64,000 nt of DNA from Collybia mongolica (GCA_013420905.1 JAAXNY010000017.1:744001-808000), one strand, 5' to 3'. Shown: positions 1 through 11,250, numbered from the stretch's first letter. Translations and numbers: made by a program. The notes: generated from the sequence alone by a model not told the origin.

Positions 1-210
1 CTAACCAATGCCGACGGTAATAGGTGGGAGAGTAAGTAACGCAAAAGCTAGTTAGTAGTGACCGAGAAAATCAGTATAAGTTGGCTTCGGAGAGCATGAA
101 GAAATTTTTGGGGAAGGAAGCGAGTGACACGCACTCCTGACCAGACCACAGCTATAATAAAATAATTCATTGAAGTGTACATGTTGTGATCGATCTACCT
201 AGTATGAACA

Positions 211-1451
211 TCACAAAGGAAATATATATTCTAGAGTGCCATAGCGTGCTACAATAATATAGGTAATAATGACAATAGCGCTGACACGCAATGCATTGAG
301 TGGAAAGGAACTGAAATAGGAAGTACACATTTGCGTGCTTTCAGTGTGACTCTGCCGATCACCCCTCTCTACCATTTTGCTTCGACCACTTCGGTCGAGT
401 CCATCCGAGTTGCTCTGAGAAGAGAAGGCCCCCTCGCCAGGGGTTGAAGTCACTGGTATGGAAGGCGGAGCGGGAGCCATTGGAATGGAAACGCCCGACG
501 CGGGTATTTCGGAAGGTTGAAGCTCGAGTTCATCCAGCTTGTACCTTTTAAAAGATGTGTGGAACCCGACAAACCCATGACAGAACCTGAGGTATGCAGC
601 GCGCGCCTCTGTGTCTGAGGTGAGGATCCGCAAGATCCTCTGATGAGCTTCGACCGCTTCGTCTGCGAGACGTCCGAGTGCTTCGAGTTTAGAAATCTGA
701 TGGCACGCGGCGAGCAATGAGATTCGGTTTACAGTCTCGCCGTCGAGTTCCTCTTTATAGAATGATAGAAGGTCACTTGAAATGGTATGGTGTTAGTCAA
801 CTCTAAAAGAGAAACGTTGGAGAGGCACTGACTTTACGTTATTGATATAAATTACAAGGTCTGGGAGAGCTTGAATGTAACCAGCCGCAGGTAGTTGGGC
901 AGGGAACGCGAAAAGACCGTATGCCTCCGAAGCCCCTGACATGCATCGAGAGAAAGTAGCATAATTGTGGGCAGCCGGAGAGAGCTGTATAGATGCGTCA
1001 GACCCACGTGATAACAGCAACGAGAATCTGTACTAACTTTCATGCCTTGAGTCTCATATTCGAGAAGGAGAGCCGTAACACCATTCAACGTGGATGTAAC
1101 AATGATGTTTGCCACGACCCGTTTGAAATGCAGAGCCATTTCTCGGGTGAGTTCAGCAAAAGCCTCGAGGATCACATCTTCCTGCGTCTCGTTCTGGATA
1201 AATCTTTCATTGAATTCGTCGATGATGGCGGCGTTGTTGTGAAATATGTCGTCGGCGTAGATAGCACATGCAGTAAATAAGCATATGGCGATGCGAGTTG
1301 GAAGGTCCTTGATGTGAGCATACGCAGTCGTTGCAATTGCAACCCCACCTGGGATAAACGGTTTCAGAGAGGTTTTACCCTCTAGAGGATACCCACGCCG
1401 GGACGCTTCTTCACAGGATAGCCGAAAAAACTCTACATCATAAGGAATCAT
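211..1451 (-). CDS. TRI5-like sesquiterpene synthase (trichodiene synthase family), three exons
   Basis: Exons read as 1451-1038, 984-833 and 775-211, giving about 376 residues, the usual length for this family. Class I terpene cyclases of this type ionise farnesyl diphosphate in the cytosol using Mg ions bound by two motifs. The Asp-rich motif is seen at residues 65-68 (YADD). The NSE motif reads NDLLSFYKE around residue 189 and is rebuilt exactly across intron 2, which supports the splice. A later HGFVGFHTSFKRYKL stretch matches the family's C-terminal H-x-x-x-x-RY region. After it come a Pro/Ser-rich linker and a hydrophobic segment (about residues 350-370) that resembles a membrane anchor, unusual for the family. 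The N-terminus seems 20-25 residues short: relatives carry a helix before the PYDVEFF stretch. The KDZ terminal repeat begins only 28 bp upstream of the ATG. The product is unknown. Confidence 0.85.
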
Positions 1452-1478
1452 GGGATACGGGCAGGCGTAGATGCCATT

Positions 1479-1557
1479 TTGATATATAAGAGCGTTGTAC
1501 TCACATACACCTCTTGATATATCAATCCCTCTTATTACAAGTGAGGGTCTGATGTAT
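1479..1557. repeat. Left terminal inverted repeat of the KDZ element
   Basis: Aligns to the reverse complement of 11173-11250 over its whole length with scattered mismatches. Both copies contain TTGATA(T/C)ATAAGA at the outer end, then a second TTGATATAT(C/T)AATCCCT block and a TCTGAT(G/A)(T/C)AT block. Repeating TTGATA inside the same terminus may mark sites bound by the transposase; that is inference. Confidence 0.85.
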
Positions 1558-2302
1558 CAACCACCATGGGTATAATCAGGTGACCTGCAATATTGGATCC
1601 TCTCCGCAGCCGTGCTACCTGGTGTTTAGTCGCCATGGGGGACGCGTCCCGAAATCCCGCCTTGTTGACAAAAATCGAAGATCTCCGCCTTTGTTTGCCC
1701 CCCACCATTACGCATCATTGCCATCAAGCCGTCACCCCCTTATCCACCTTCCCGGTCTGTATCATAGCAATTGGAATTCTGGTTTTTCTTTTCTTCCGTT
1801 TTCCGTTATTTTATATTGGGGCTTCCCTTATCATGCTGCGTATGTTTTCTGTTATTTTATTTTCTCAGGCAATAATATATCATATTTCCCAAAGCTTCAT
1901 ATTGGGGTTTCCCACATAATGCCACATGTTTTCCTTTATTTTATTTTATTGTTCAGGAAACATACCGTATTTCATTCTATTAGGTTCCACTGATCCGGGC
2001 TACTAAGAGTCACAGTGATTACCTGTATTTTGTGGTGGACAGGGTTCGGGAAACCGGAAAAAAATGTTCCGTATTTTTTCAGGAAAACAAACATATTGAC
2101 ATGCTGCTATTTAAGAAACATAAGGGACGAAACGGAAGGCTTAATTGATTATCGAGGACAAAAAAAAAAATTCGAAAAACATATGTATTAGGCAAGAATG
2201 AATTATATTACATGAGAGCGAGACAAGGAGATTATCAAAAAAAAAGTCACGGGCGCAGTCAAGTAGTGCGGATGAGAATACAAGTCTCTGGGTGTATAAA
2301 AT
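1558..2302. other. KDZ left subterminal region, no gene seen
   Basis: AT-rich noncoding DNA between the left repeat and the first accessory gene, with short A and T runs. The sequence TTTTATTTTATT and related strings recur near 1850-1960. Open frames here look random and have no family resemblance. Confidence 0.6.
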
Positions 2303-4321
2303 TCACTGGGTTCGCCGCTTCTTAGAGAGGCTGTACAGAAGAAGCCAGTCAGCTTAGTACCATCAGAATGCATCGACTAAAACTCACCGAGTGTTTTCGT
2401 TGTCCTTCTGCTTAGGATCCTGGGTCAACGTAACAACCTCTTTCGAAGCTACAACTTTCCGAATGCGTTGAGGACGCTGCTGCAAAATTGGCGAGGTGTT
2501 CAAAGGTGCTGGAGCCGTTTTTTTCGCCATGGTTGCCTTTTTTACTGCAGCAACCCTTCCCACTGTGTTACGTTTCTTTGCTACCGCACCTTTTACAGCC
2601 ATAACTGCCGCAAGCCTCGCCGCCTTCGCATCCACCACTTTTACGGCTTTTACTACCTCCTTGCTCCACGTGGCATCATTTCGGGCTGTTACCTGACTCG
2701 TCATTGCACTATCTTCCATAAGAGGTATGATTAAAGGTGGCAGAGGTGGATCCATGAAGGATGATACTGGAGAACCAACTGCAGACGGTGGTGGAAAGCT
2801 GGGTGTTACCGGAAAGACAAATGAAGGAACCATTAATGGGACAGGTAAACGGGGGGGTAGGGCAATATCACGAAGCAGTGGGTCGATATTAGACATGTCG
2901 TTGTGAGTGGTAATACCTGGGTTCGGAAGTGGTGACATGAAAGAAGGGGGAGAGGGGGAGGCTAATGAAACTTCACGAGCATCTGGAGTACCATGAGCGC
3001 AGGCTGTGTCAGGCTGGGTGGTGTTATTAGGTGTGTAAGAAGGCGAGGAGATGAAGGGTAATGATGCTTCATGAGCATCTGGAGCGTCATGAATGTGGAC
3101 CGTGTCAGACTGAGCAGCAAAGTCTGAGGCTAGTGGCGGGGAAGATGGAACCTGGTGAGTACTGAGAGTGTTGGGAATAGCCGTGTTGGGCTCATGAATG
3201 GGAAGGTTATCATTGGTGGGAAAGGGCAGAAGCGAATCGTCCGTGCTTGGATTTGGCAATGCACGGGCTGCACAAACTCCTGGCGCTGTATTGGGCTCTT
3301 GAGTAACTTCAAAAGGACAAAGAATAGGGTACGCACGATAAATTTGGTTCAAGAACTGGATGTACGGCTTCAGGACACTATCCTCAAACGATACGTGGGC
3401 CTTCTTGAATGTTGCGCCCAGGAGATTGCGGCCCTCGTGAAAACTAAAACAAGTGTCATTCAGTATCAACAGTTTCACAATGTATGTCAACAGACGAACC
3501 TTATTGTTTGAATGCGTCCGCCATTCACGGGATCAGGGCCTCCCCCAACAATGGAAAATGCCCAGCCTGTCCTTTCTGCAAGATCTCGAATGAAATTGTT
3601 GAGTATAAAGGCCGTTGATTCAATTGCTCTACAGTAACCCCTTTTAGCTCCAAGCACAAACACTGACGTCAAACTAAAACTCACGCAGCATAACCCTGGG
3701 GAGAAGTATCTGCCTCTCCATGTGCTTGTAACCTTCGTGCTGCGTTCTCGGCCTTCAGGGCCGATGCTTGTGCAAAAATGGCTTCGCGAACTTCAGCCGG
3801 TTCAGCATCAAAAGCTGCCCGTGTGAGTGCTTTCACCACATTGAGCTTTTTATTCTGAGGTATCTTTTTCTCAAATACCTCTGCGGTGACAAGGGGTTTG
3901 ACTTTCTCTGTGTAGAATTGCCGTGAATAGACCTCAACCGGTTGGTGGGATCGATTTGACATTTTTTGGGGCTGAACTTTCACAGAGACTTTTCGTTTAT
4001 TTACAGCCCGATTATTGAACCAGTTCCTCAAATACTAGGGGGGGAAAATTTGGTGAGTCATATTCTTTTATCACAATCTTATTTTAAGCTCACTGATTTA
4101 CGGTGACTTAAAGCATCAGTGGCGGTTTTCCTTGATGGATGATCCTCAGGCTCAAGCTCGGCCTCCGCAACTCCAGGTTCAGGCCAGCGTGTGAACCAGC
4201 CATGGTCCAGCATGGACCAAAATTCTGCAAGTCTCTTCTCACCCTGCCGTTCTACAAATTGAGGTAACAATGATGTCAGCCATGTGAGCTGTTCCAGTGT
4301 AGTACGATTAGGCGGTGCCAT
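2303..4321 (-). CDS. KDZ-associated conserved basidiomycete protein with homeodomain-like NWFNNRA helix and GGGPDP motif
   Basis: Read as five exons: 4321-4094, about 4034-3740, about 3680-3515, about 3465-2388, and a short last exon 2330-2303. The N-terminal domain contains SLLPQFVERQ and GWFTRWPEP. Exon 2 then opens with YLRNWFNNRAVNKRK, which resembles the third helix of a homeodomain. Exon 3 holds RTGWAFSIVGGGPDPVNGG, followed in exon 4 by GRNLLGATFKKAHVSFED, a pattern I recognise from a family common in agaricomycetes. A long Pro/Ser/Thr-rich tail follows. It then becomes basic with AAVKKATMAKK-like repeats and, if the last intron is spliced (branch site CTGAC, acceptor ACAG), ends in LSKKRRTQ, a likely nuclear signal. 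DNA binding is inferred. The junction after exon 2 is uncertain. Confidence 0.68.
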
Positions 4322-4486
4322 GTTATTGGGCCCTCTGTGTATCCAGAGGTCTCATCTTAGATTTCGGCTACTTCCGGACACCTGTGTAGCACCACTCAAC
4401 CCTATAAACAGAACCCTTGGCAGTCTAAAGGGGCCAACGGACTTTTTTTTTTCTACCGATCAACAAACCAAATCTGACCCCACAAC

Positions 4487-5037
4487 ATGGCTCAACCGTT
4501 GTCCAACATTGCTGATGGCATCAGTATGGACCAGCTGTTGACAGTGCTCGCTCAGCTTGGCATCGTGCCATGTAAGTTGATTTCTTTTCACCCCGTACCC
4601 TTTGACTTACATTGGACCCAGCAGCTGAACAAGCCTCGCGTTTGAATGTCTTGGGGGGGGGCTATCTTATCCCCGTTGTTACTGGGATCACAATCTCAGC
4701 GCCCAATCGTATGTAACTTTTTTCTTATGGCATTATGCTAACCATAAATTCTTTTTGCCCAGACCCACGCGTCAACTTACCTGTTGTCGTCATTTCTGAT
4801 GATGAAGATGACACCAGTTTCCCAGGATACCCCAGTGATGAGACTGACTCCGATGCCGAGTCAATCTCCAAATTCAATGGTATTGACACCTCGCCAGCCA
4901 CCTCCAACCCCGACTTTAGTGGTGAAGGGTTAGCAAAGCCGGGGTCATTTCTTGAGTGCACCACTTGTGGGGCCGTCTTTGATCTGACTCTGCGCAAGGC
5001 TAATCAATCAAGTGGGAAGAACAGCAAAACGGTTTAG
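4487..5037 (+). CDS. Small acidic KDZ-carried protein with CxxC pair
   Basis: Three exons read as about 4487-4570, 4622-4710 and 4763-5037, giving roughly 150 residues. It starts MAQPLSNIADGISMDQLLTVL, then a short glycine stretch encoded over a run of nine G. The middle is Asp/Glu/Ser-rich, including SDDEDD and SDETDSDAES, followed by ECTTCGAVFDLTL with a single CxxC pair. It faces the first accessory gene with about 165 bp between starts, and a TATA-like TATAAA lies near 4402. I do not recognise the family. The acidic centre and CxxC suggest a protein or nucleic-acid contact role, but that is speculation. The G run makes it vulnerable to frameshift. Confidence 0.55.
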
Positions 5038-5135
5038 CTACCTAGCCAGTTTAGTATACATGTCGCTTTTGTATTTGCACCATTGATTATTTCATATTCT
5101 TTGCATGCTACATTCGTATAACATGGTTCTGATAT

Positions 5136-5905
5136 TTAAGCTGCAGGTAAAGTTTGGTACAGTAGCTCCTTATGCAAATGACATTCAATAAGATCTTCGC
5201 GACCACACATTCCGTAACACAAAATATCTTCGAGAGCCCTTAGCACATTGGAAACACTCTGTCCAATTTTTTCACACCGTTCCCATTGAGTTCCAACCCC
5301 AGCAAGTTGTAGTATCTCATCCTGTAAGTGTCGAATTGGTTTATGGAGACGCTCAACAATAATCATGGCGTCGCGGAATGTGTTTTTGTTATGGTTAAGA
5401 AGGTAGAGTTGGTATAGAGCGTCAACATAGTCAAACGGCGATTTGCCCATGAGGTTTGTGAACTTTGATGCAAGCTGTTCAGCTTGTGTACATAAGATGC
5501 TGAGGCGGTCTGGGTTGGGACTGGGTTCCAAGAATAAGACCCAGGCATGAATAAATCAGGTTTAACTCACCCCAGAATAGATTCTTTGTCTGGACAACCA
5601 CCTGGCTGTTTAGTCTTCCCTGAGCCCGTATCGCACAATTGATAACTCCTATGGGAAGTAATAGAAGTGTATAATTAGTGCTTAAGTTGCTACAATATTA
5701 CACTCACAGGTATTGTATAGTATCATGATATTTGACACTTCGTCGTGCACGAATCACTTTCTTTGCCCTACCAAAAGCCTAAGTAATGAACTGCGACTTG
5801 CAAGGGTAAAGAATCATCTGCATACTTATCATAATGACGTTTACTTTTGATTCTGTTTGCTTCTTGCCTCTCTTCGGTGGTGTTGTAAAGCCTGGGCCGT
5901 CCCAT
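5136..5905 (-). CDS. KDZ-carried small protein with GRPRLY N-terminus
   Basis: The start at 5905 gives MGRPRLYNTTEERQEANRIK, followed by a basic SKRHYDK stretch. I know this opening from short genes repeated with basidiomycete transposons. GRPR is also the core of an AT-hook, so minor-groove binding is a reasonable guess. At least two short internal exons (about 5757-5710 and 5646-5573) join to a last exon, about 5528-5136, encoding an alpha-helical segment: SILCTQAEQLASKF through LIECHLHKELLYQ, rich in Leu and charged residues. Splice sites between the first exons are not unique, so the middle of the protein is uncertain. It lies tail-to-tail with the preceding acidic gene, 99 bp apart. Confidence 0.5.
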
Positions 5906-6343
5906 GTTGAACAATGTTGAGTGATGAATAGTCTGATGCACAAGTTAGTGGATAATGATTCCATCGTCTGACTTTTACTACTGTCTGACTTTTACTTCCA
6001 GAAATATATATTGTGGGCAGATGAAGTCAAAATAAAATACAAGTGTTGACTGTAGACGTTGTATGATATTATTTATGCCTCAATCTATTTTTTTCGAGCC
6101 TCTATGCATATTCTGTGATTTTTTTTCACTTCTTGAGGCGAAGATAGCCATAGAATATTTGTGCATTATTTGGCACCTTCCATGGGCCTTGCTTCGATTC
6201 CAACCAAGCACTCATCCATCCACTCATCCATTTTCCCCCTACTCTCTTTCCCAAACCCCCCCAAGTTTAAGCGACATGTAAGTAAATTCCGTCATGTTTG
6301 AAATTTTGATCGATCACTATCATAAGGTTCCTAGAAATCAATT

Positions 6344-6936
6344 ATGACGTCAATTCTTTCCCACCAGGCCAGGGAAACTTGGGCCATCAAGCAATCACAA
6401 GACAAGTTTTTCTGCAAAATTGTGCCGTACTACAATGCTGCATGTAAGGCTGGAAAGCAGGTTGAGTTCTTGGAGGTGTTTTACCTCATATGGTTTGATC
6501 GGTTCCCCGTTGCTGAGAGCAAAGACCCTGATGAAATGAAGTGGGCCATGGGCATCCATCAGAAGGTAAGTATCGTAAGTCTCAATCACTGGTAATGCCT
6601 TCTGATCAATCCCTAGCACCTGTCCAAAAGGCTACTTTGGGCTGGTTCGTACAAGATGGCCACTCCTGTAGACCGTTGGGAAGATGTGCTTAACCTTGAA
6701 GAGGATCGTGCATTCAGGGTATGTTGTCTCATTTAATTCCAACACCAACTGTAATAATTTTGTACTAGTGCACATGGTACTACAACTGTCGTGCATTAGG
6801 CATACATGCTGGAGAGCACCAGTATATAGATACAATTGACAATGATGATGACAGGTTGCCAATTTCCCCCGAAGAAAACATGGAGGCATTTCTAGAAGCT
6901 ATGAACGATGATAAAAATATTTACGTTGCACATTAA
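6344..6936 (+). CDS. KDZ-carried protein with WFxRxP domain, 163 residues
   Basis: Exons 6344-6565, 6617-6718 and 6769-6936 have consistent phases and give 163 residues. The first 75 residues carry KIVPYYNAACKAGKQ and then YLIWFDRFPV, followed after the first intron by HLSKRLLWAGSY. This order (VP-Y, a helix, WFxRxP, then a basic Leu/Trp helix) parallels the N-terminus of the accessory gene at 2303-4321, where the matching blocks are LLPQFVERQ, GWFTRWP and YLRNWFNNRA. I infer that the two share a domain. The C-terminal half (WEDVLNLEEDRAF, CTWYYNCRALG, then an acidic tail) is not recognised. It sits upstream of the transposase on the same strand. Confidence 0.6.
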
Positions 6937-7239
6937 CTTCAATATACTTATTTGTAGTATCATTGGCATTTACTAATGGCACGCCATGTTGAGTTTCTTG
7001 ATTACAAGCATGGGCACTAAGTTCGTGTGTGATCTTGTGACACGTAGCGTACATTGTTTATTGTCACATGATGATCAAGTTGACTTTCGTGTTTCGCTAC
7101 TCATGAATTTGAAGCCTCATTTACCTATCAACCTCAATAATGGATCGGAGAACTCGATGGCATTTAAATAGAGCTGGCAGTAAGTCATCAGTCAGTCAGA
7201 TTGACCCATTTCATAACTCATCTCAGGACTACATTACCC

Positions 7240-10200
7240 ATGCCACGCAGTAAGAGGTCTCGTCCTGACATGGACGTATATTACGCTACACCGGAGCCAC
7301 TTCCAAGCACTGCTCCCAACATCATACATCATCATACTGCTTTTGAGACGAATCCTCTGGCCTTGGGACACAACCGTATATATCTTACCCTGCCTGCAAC
7401 AGCTCCTCCAAAAGAGACAAGAAATCTACTTCACGAGATGGACCTGAACAATTACAATGCTGACATCAACATGAGCAGTAATGATTCACCTGATGACATG
7501 CTAAAAGATCTACCCGCTCTTCTCCCCATTGACGACGATGAAGATGATGAGAATGACGAATACCCATTCAATTGGATGGACCCACAATTTGTGCAGAAGC
7601 GCCCAGTGGAGAAACATCCTAAGAGGAAACAAAGACCGCCTACAGTTCGTATTTTGCTCATACCTTCCTAGTGCGCTACTAACCAATATGAAAGGATACC
7701 CCACTCCATCACTTTGTTCCACACATCGACGAATTTCTTCAAGAAATCATTCGCCTTGAGGCACGCTTTAATGTGGACTCTCATTGCGCCATGTGTACGG
7801 TTGGCAGGGGCAACCTGTATCGGTGCTTTGACTGCTCTGGTACACACCAGCTCTGTGCTCCGTGCATGGTACACTCTCACAAGGTGTCTCCTCTCCATTG
7901 CATCAAGGTACCATCGCCGTCATACTGCACTTTGATTAGCTCTCATACCTACCTGGCAGATATGGACTGGTCAATTTTGGGGAGCATCATCATTGAAAGA
8001 TATAGGTCTCCGAATACAACTCAATCACCCCACGGGCCAGTTGTGCCTCAAGCCAATGAAGGCCGTTAATGATGACTTCATAATCATTGACGTTCAAGGC
8101 ATACACTGCGTCAGTCTTGATTTCTGCGACTGCCATCATGTACTGCCCCATTTCACTCAGCTCCTGCGTGCGGGTTTCTATCCTGCCACAACGAAAAATC
8201 CGAGATCTGCTGCAACATTCCAGGTCCTCAATCACTTTCATATGCTCTCCTTTATGTCAAAGATCTCGGGATATGAGTTTTACGCCAGTCTATCACGTCT
8301 TGTGGATAACACGGGCACCTCCCCGCCTCCGGTAAGTTCTTTTCTTAATGATTGTGTTAAAGGTCTCATGCTCTTCAGCTTAGTATCGTTATGTTGCATT
8401 TATGAGAATGGTACGCGAGTGGAGGCATTTGATGCTTCTCAAACGATCTGGCCGCGCCCATGACCCTACAGGTGTTAGAGGGACACAGCAGGGTGAATGT
8501 GCAGTCCTCTGTCCTGCGTGCCCACAACCCGGCCGTAACCTTCCTGAGGACTGGGAAGATGCCCCAGAACATCGACAGTATGTCTTAATACAACTTAGGG
8601 TTAGCAGTAGCTCATATTCATTTAGATGGTTGTACACTTTATTTTTGGGAATCGACGCGAACTTTCGCCTCAAACGCCTTACAGTCTCCAATGACGTGCG
8701 CGATCCTGGCTTGAACCACGGATATGCATACATTGTTGAAGAGAAGGCCTTCAAATCATATTTACAAGAGTATGATGCTCGAATTCCTCCTGAACCTGCC
8801 TCCACCTGTCACAACTATGACGCTATCAAGTCTGCGAACTCACGTGGAGGCAAGGGCTTATCGTCGAGCGGCGCGGGAACTGTTGACTGTAGCCGCCATG
8901 ACATGAAGCGACCTGTATCAGTTGGTGACCTTCAAATGGGCGAACGGTTAGTATTGATTTTATCATGATCATTCTGTATTCTGATTTTCTTATCACGTAG
9001 ATATGTAAACATGGACTATATGTTTCTCTCCAGCCTGCGCCAGAATGTCCCGCGGAGAGTCGTAACATCTTATGACATTGCTTGCCAGTGGATTCGGAAC
9101 CTTTATGCAAGATGCGACATCTATCCTCCAAATAATATCCACTCACTTTCCATGAAATATTTAATTCCAAAATTCCATCTGCCTGCACACCAGCCCAGCT
9201 GTCATACTAATTTCTCATTCAACTACACTCCAGATGTGGGCCGAACAGATGGAGAAGCCCCCGAACGTGGATGGGCCGCAATGAATCCAGTGGCCAATAG
9301 CACCAAAGAAATGGGGCCTGGTTCGCGAAGAGACACCCTTGACGATCACTTTGGTGATATCAACTGGAGAAAGGTTATTGGTTTTGGTAATTATATATTA
9401 GCAATGCTATATAATATACTTATCAGATCTCCCAGCTGCTACTCTGCATCGTAGGGCTCTCGAGGCTTGTGACGAACGGCAAAAGCAAGTTGCTACTTTC
9501 GTCAAATTTGACGCATCCTTGCCAGCTGAGTCTACCATTCAATGGACCGTGTTGGTTAAGGCATGGGAAGTTGACTCAACCCAACTCAACCCGTTTGAGA
9601 GTAGTGAACGGCATATCACTGAGCATGCGGTTCGGCTTGAGTTAGCCCGTGATGATGCATCATCAATTGGGACCTCGTCACAGGTTGTTCACGAGCATAT
9701 GCCGCCTAGTATACTGCTCACTCAAGGCCTGGAGCTAGAGGAACAACAGTCTGTAACCTCCGTTCTTGAAATTTACAAATTTTCTCAATTTTTTACTAGG
9801 CGCCGTCTTCGGTTTGATGCGACAGCATTGGGGTCTCACTCAACTGATCTGCAAATCACTAAAGTAATTGAGCGCGCCAACCGCCTGAAGCGTCAAATGG
9901 ATGCGTGGTCAGCTATCCAGCTTCTCTACATGCCAGCTGTTTCCCAGTTGCGCAAAGTTGATGAGAGCGACACATTGACGGCCGCAGTAAATGGAAAACT
10001 GTATCTTCCTTCACAGGTTCTCGATCGCATCTCCGTTCCCCTAGACATGGTAGAGCTGGAATGGAGGCTTCGTTTTGCACAAGCACATGACGCTCTCCAT
10101 GACATACGTCGCCTCATCTTGGTTCGCACTCAGATGTTTGCTGCTAAGGACAGATTTGCGCGTGGTCAAAGTCAGGTGACACGAAGCCGAAACCTGGTGC

Positions 10201-10835
10201 TGGGTGTTCAGGGAAGAATTGACGCAAATGCACTAAAATATCGCGATTGTCGAATGGCTTTGCTTGGTCTGGCCCGCCTGCTGGGGAAGGTCGGATGGGA
10301 TATGGAATTACAAGTCCTGCAGAATGAGGACATGCGAGGATTATCTGCGGAGGAGAATGGTGGTTCAGAGGGCCGTGTTTCTATGTCGTGGATATGGTTG
10401 ACGAGCGACGGTAGCGGGGACGTGGATCCTGCTGGGCCACGTATGCAAGAGGGTGAGTCATGAGGATTTCAACGGTTACCTCTTTTTGACTCACGAGATC
10501 ATTAAGCTCTTCGAATTGAGTGGTGCAAGACACGAGCGAGGGCTCATCGCTGGCAAGAGGAGTGTCTGTTATTGCAGGAGGAAATGCGAAGGGTCAAGGA
10601 GTATTTTCTCTGGGAGGAGCAGCAGTGGGTAAAGCGAGCGGCATATGTAAAGCTTGAGGTTGACCTCACTCTTGCCGAAGGTCAGCGTGCATATGCATTT
10701 CGTCAAGCGGCGATTCGCGCACGGCTCCGTGCTCATTGCGAAGCAACATGGAAGAACATTCTCATTGAGATGACGAAGGGACCAGGTGTTCCAGAGGGCC
10801 CGGACGGTCGAGACTACCATATTGAATGTCATTGA
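7240..10835 (+). CDS. KDZ transposase with CxC2 cysteine cluster, 1081 residues
   Basis: Eight exons (7240-7644, 7695-7907, 7960-8331, 8384-8577, 8626-8946, 9001-9386, 9427-10452, 10507-10835) keep one frame and give 1081 residues. The N-terminus is basic then acidic. A CxC2 zinc-binding cluster (CAMC, YRCFDC, CAPC, then H-x-H and PLHC) starts near residue 166 and runs into the family's W-x-G-x-F/W stretch (WTGQFW). The RNase H-fold core shows the three expected acidic positions: Asp 404 in GIDANFRLKR, Asp 527 in YDIACQW and Glu 587 in GRTDGEAPERGW. The C-terminus is a long charged helix region with IEWCKTRARAHRWQEE and EEMRRVKEYF, as in relatives. No stop or frameshift is seen, so it may be active. 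Confidence 0.92.
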
Positions 10836-11172
10836 AATATGGACTATCATACATCAGAAACATATTATTAGCAAGTATGTTTTTTTAGAAATGATAATGT
10901 CGGAATAAATTAAAACATAAGCCACAAACATATGGGAACATACCGTACGGAAGGGGATTGAGCCTCATTGTTTTGATCTTGAGGAAGGATGCAGGTGCCA
11001 CGAAATACGATGGCGCATCATACGACTTGATGGTAATCGAGATTGGACAGATTCAGATCTGCAAATATGCGCAGTGGATCCGCCGTCGTCCCAGCTTTTC
11101 GAGCTCGCTGTACATGGTGGTACACTCAAGGGTTAGGAAGACTGTGGGAACAAAGCTTGGTACAGTGTAGTA
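10836..11172. other. KDZ right subterminal region, no gene seen
   Basis: About 340 bp between the transposase stop and the right terminal repeat. Nothing coding is supported. Confidence 0.55.
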
Positions 11173-11250
11173 ATGTATCAGAGCCCCCCTTGTAATATAA
11201 GGGATTAATATATCAAAGGTTATGTGTAAGTACAGTGTCTTATGTATCAA
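11173..11250. repeat. Right terminal inverted repeat of the KDZ element
   Basis: Reverse complement matches 1479-1557. The outermost shared bases are TATCAA at 11245-11250. The only in-frame ATG of the downstream DUF6534 gene (11222) lies inside this repeat. Confidence 0.84.

Larger units (their letters stand above)
1479..11250 (+). mobile_element. KDZ (Kyakuja-Dileera-Zisupton) DNA transposon, complete with accessory genes
   Basis: A 9.77-kb element bounded by imperfect inverted repeats of about 79 bp (1479-1557 and 11173-11250). It encodes a transposase with a CxC2 cysteine cluster plus four accessory genes, two on each strand. KDZ elements are known to be expanded in basidiomycetes and to carry variable accessory genes, in some cases TET/JBP dioxygenases; no TET/JBP gene is seen here. 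The transposase exons are open throughout with consistent splice phases, so the element may still be able to move. I could not find a target-site duplication: the eight bases outside each end differ. It sits between two divergently transcribed genes. Confidence 0.87.

Noticed and set aside
1580..1993. Overlapping plus-strand frames of 137 and 108 codons in the KDZ left end
   Set aside because: AT-rich, Phe/Ile-biased composition, overlap in two frames and no domain; random.
8389..8805. 138-codon minus-strand frame
   Set aside because: Opposite strand of the KDZ transposase exons; a shadow.
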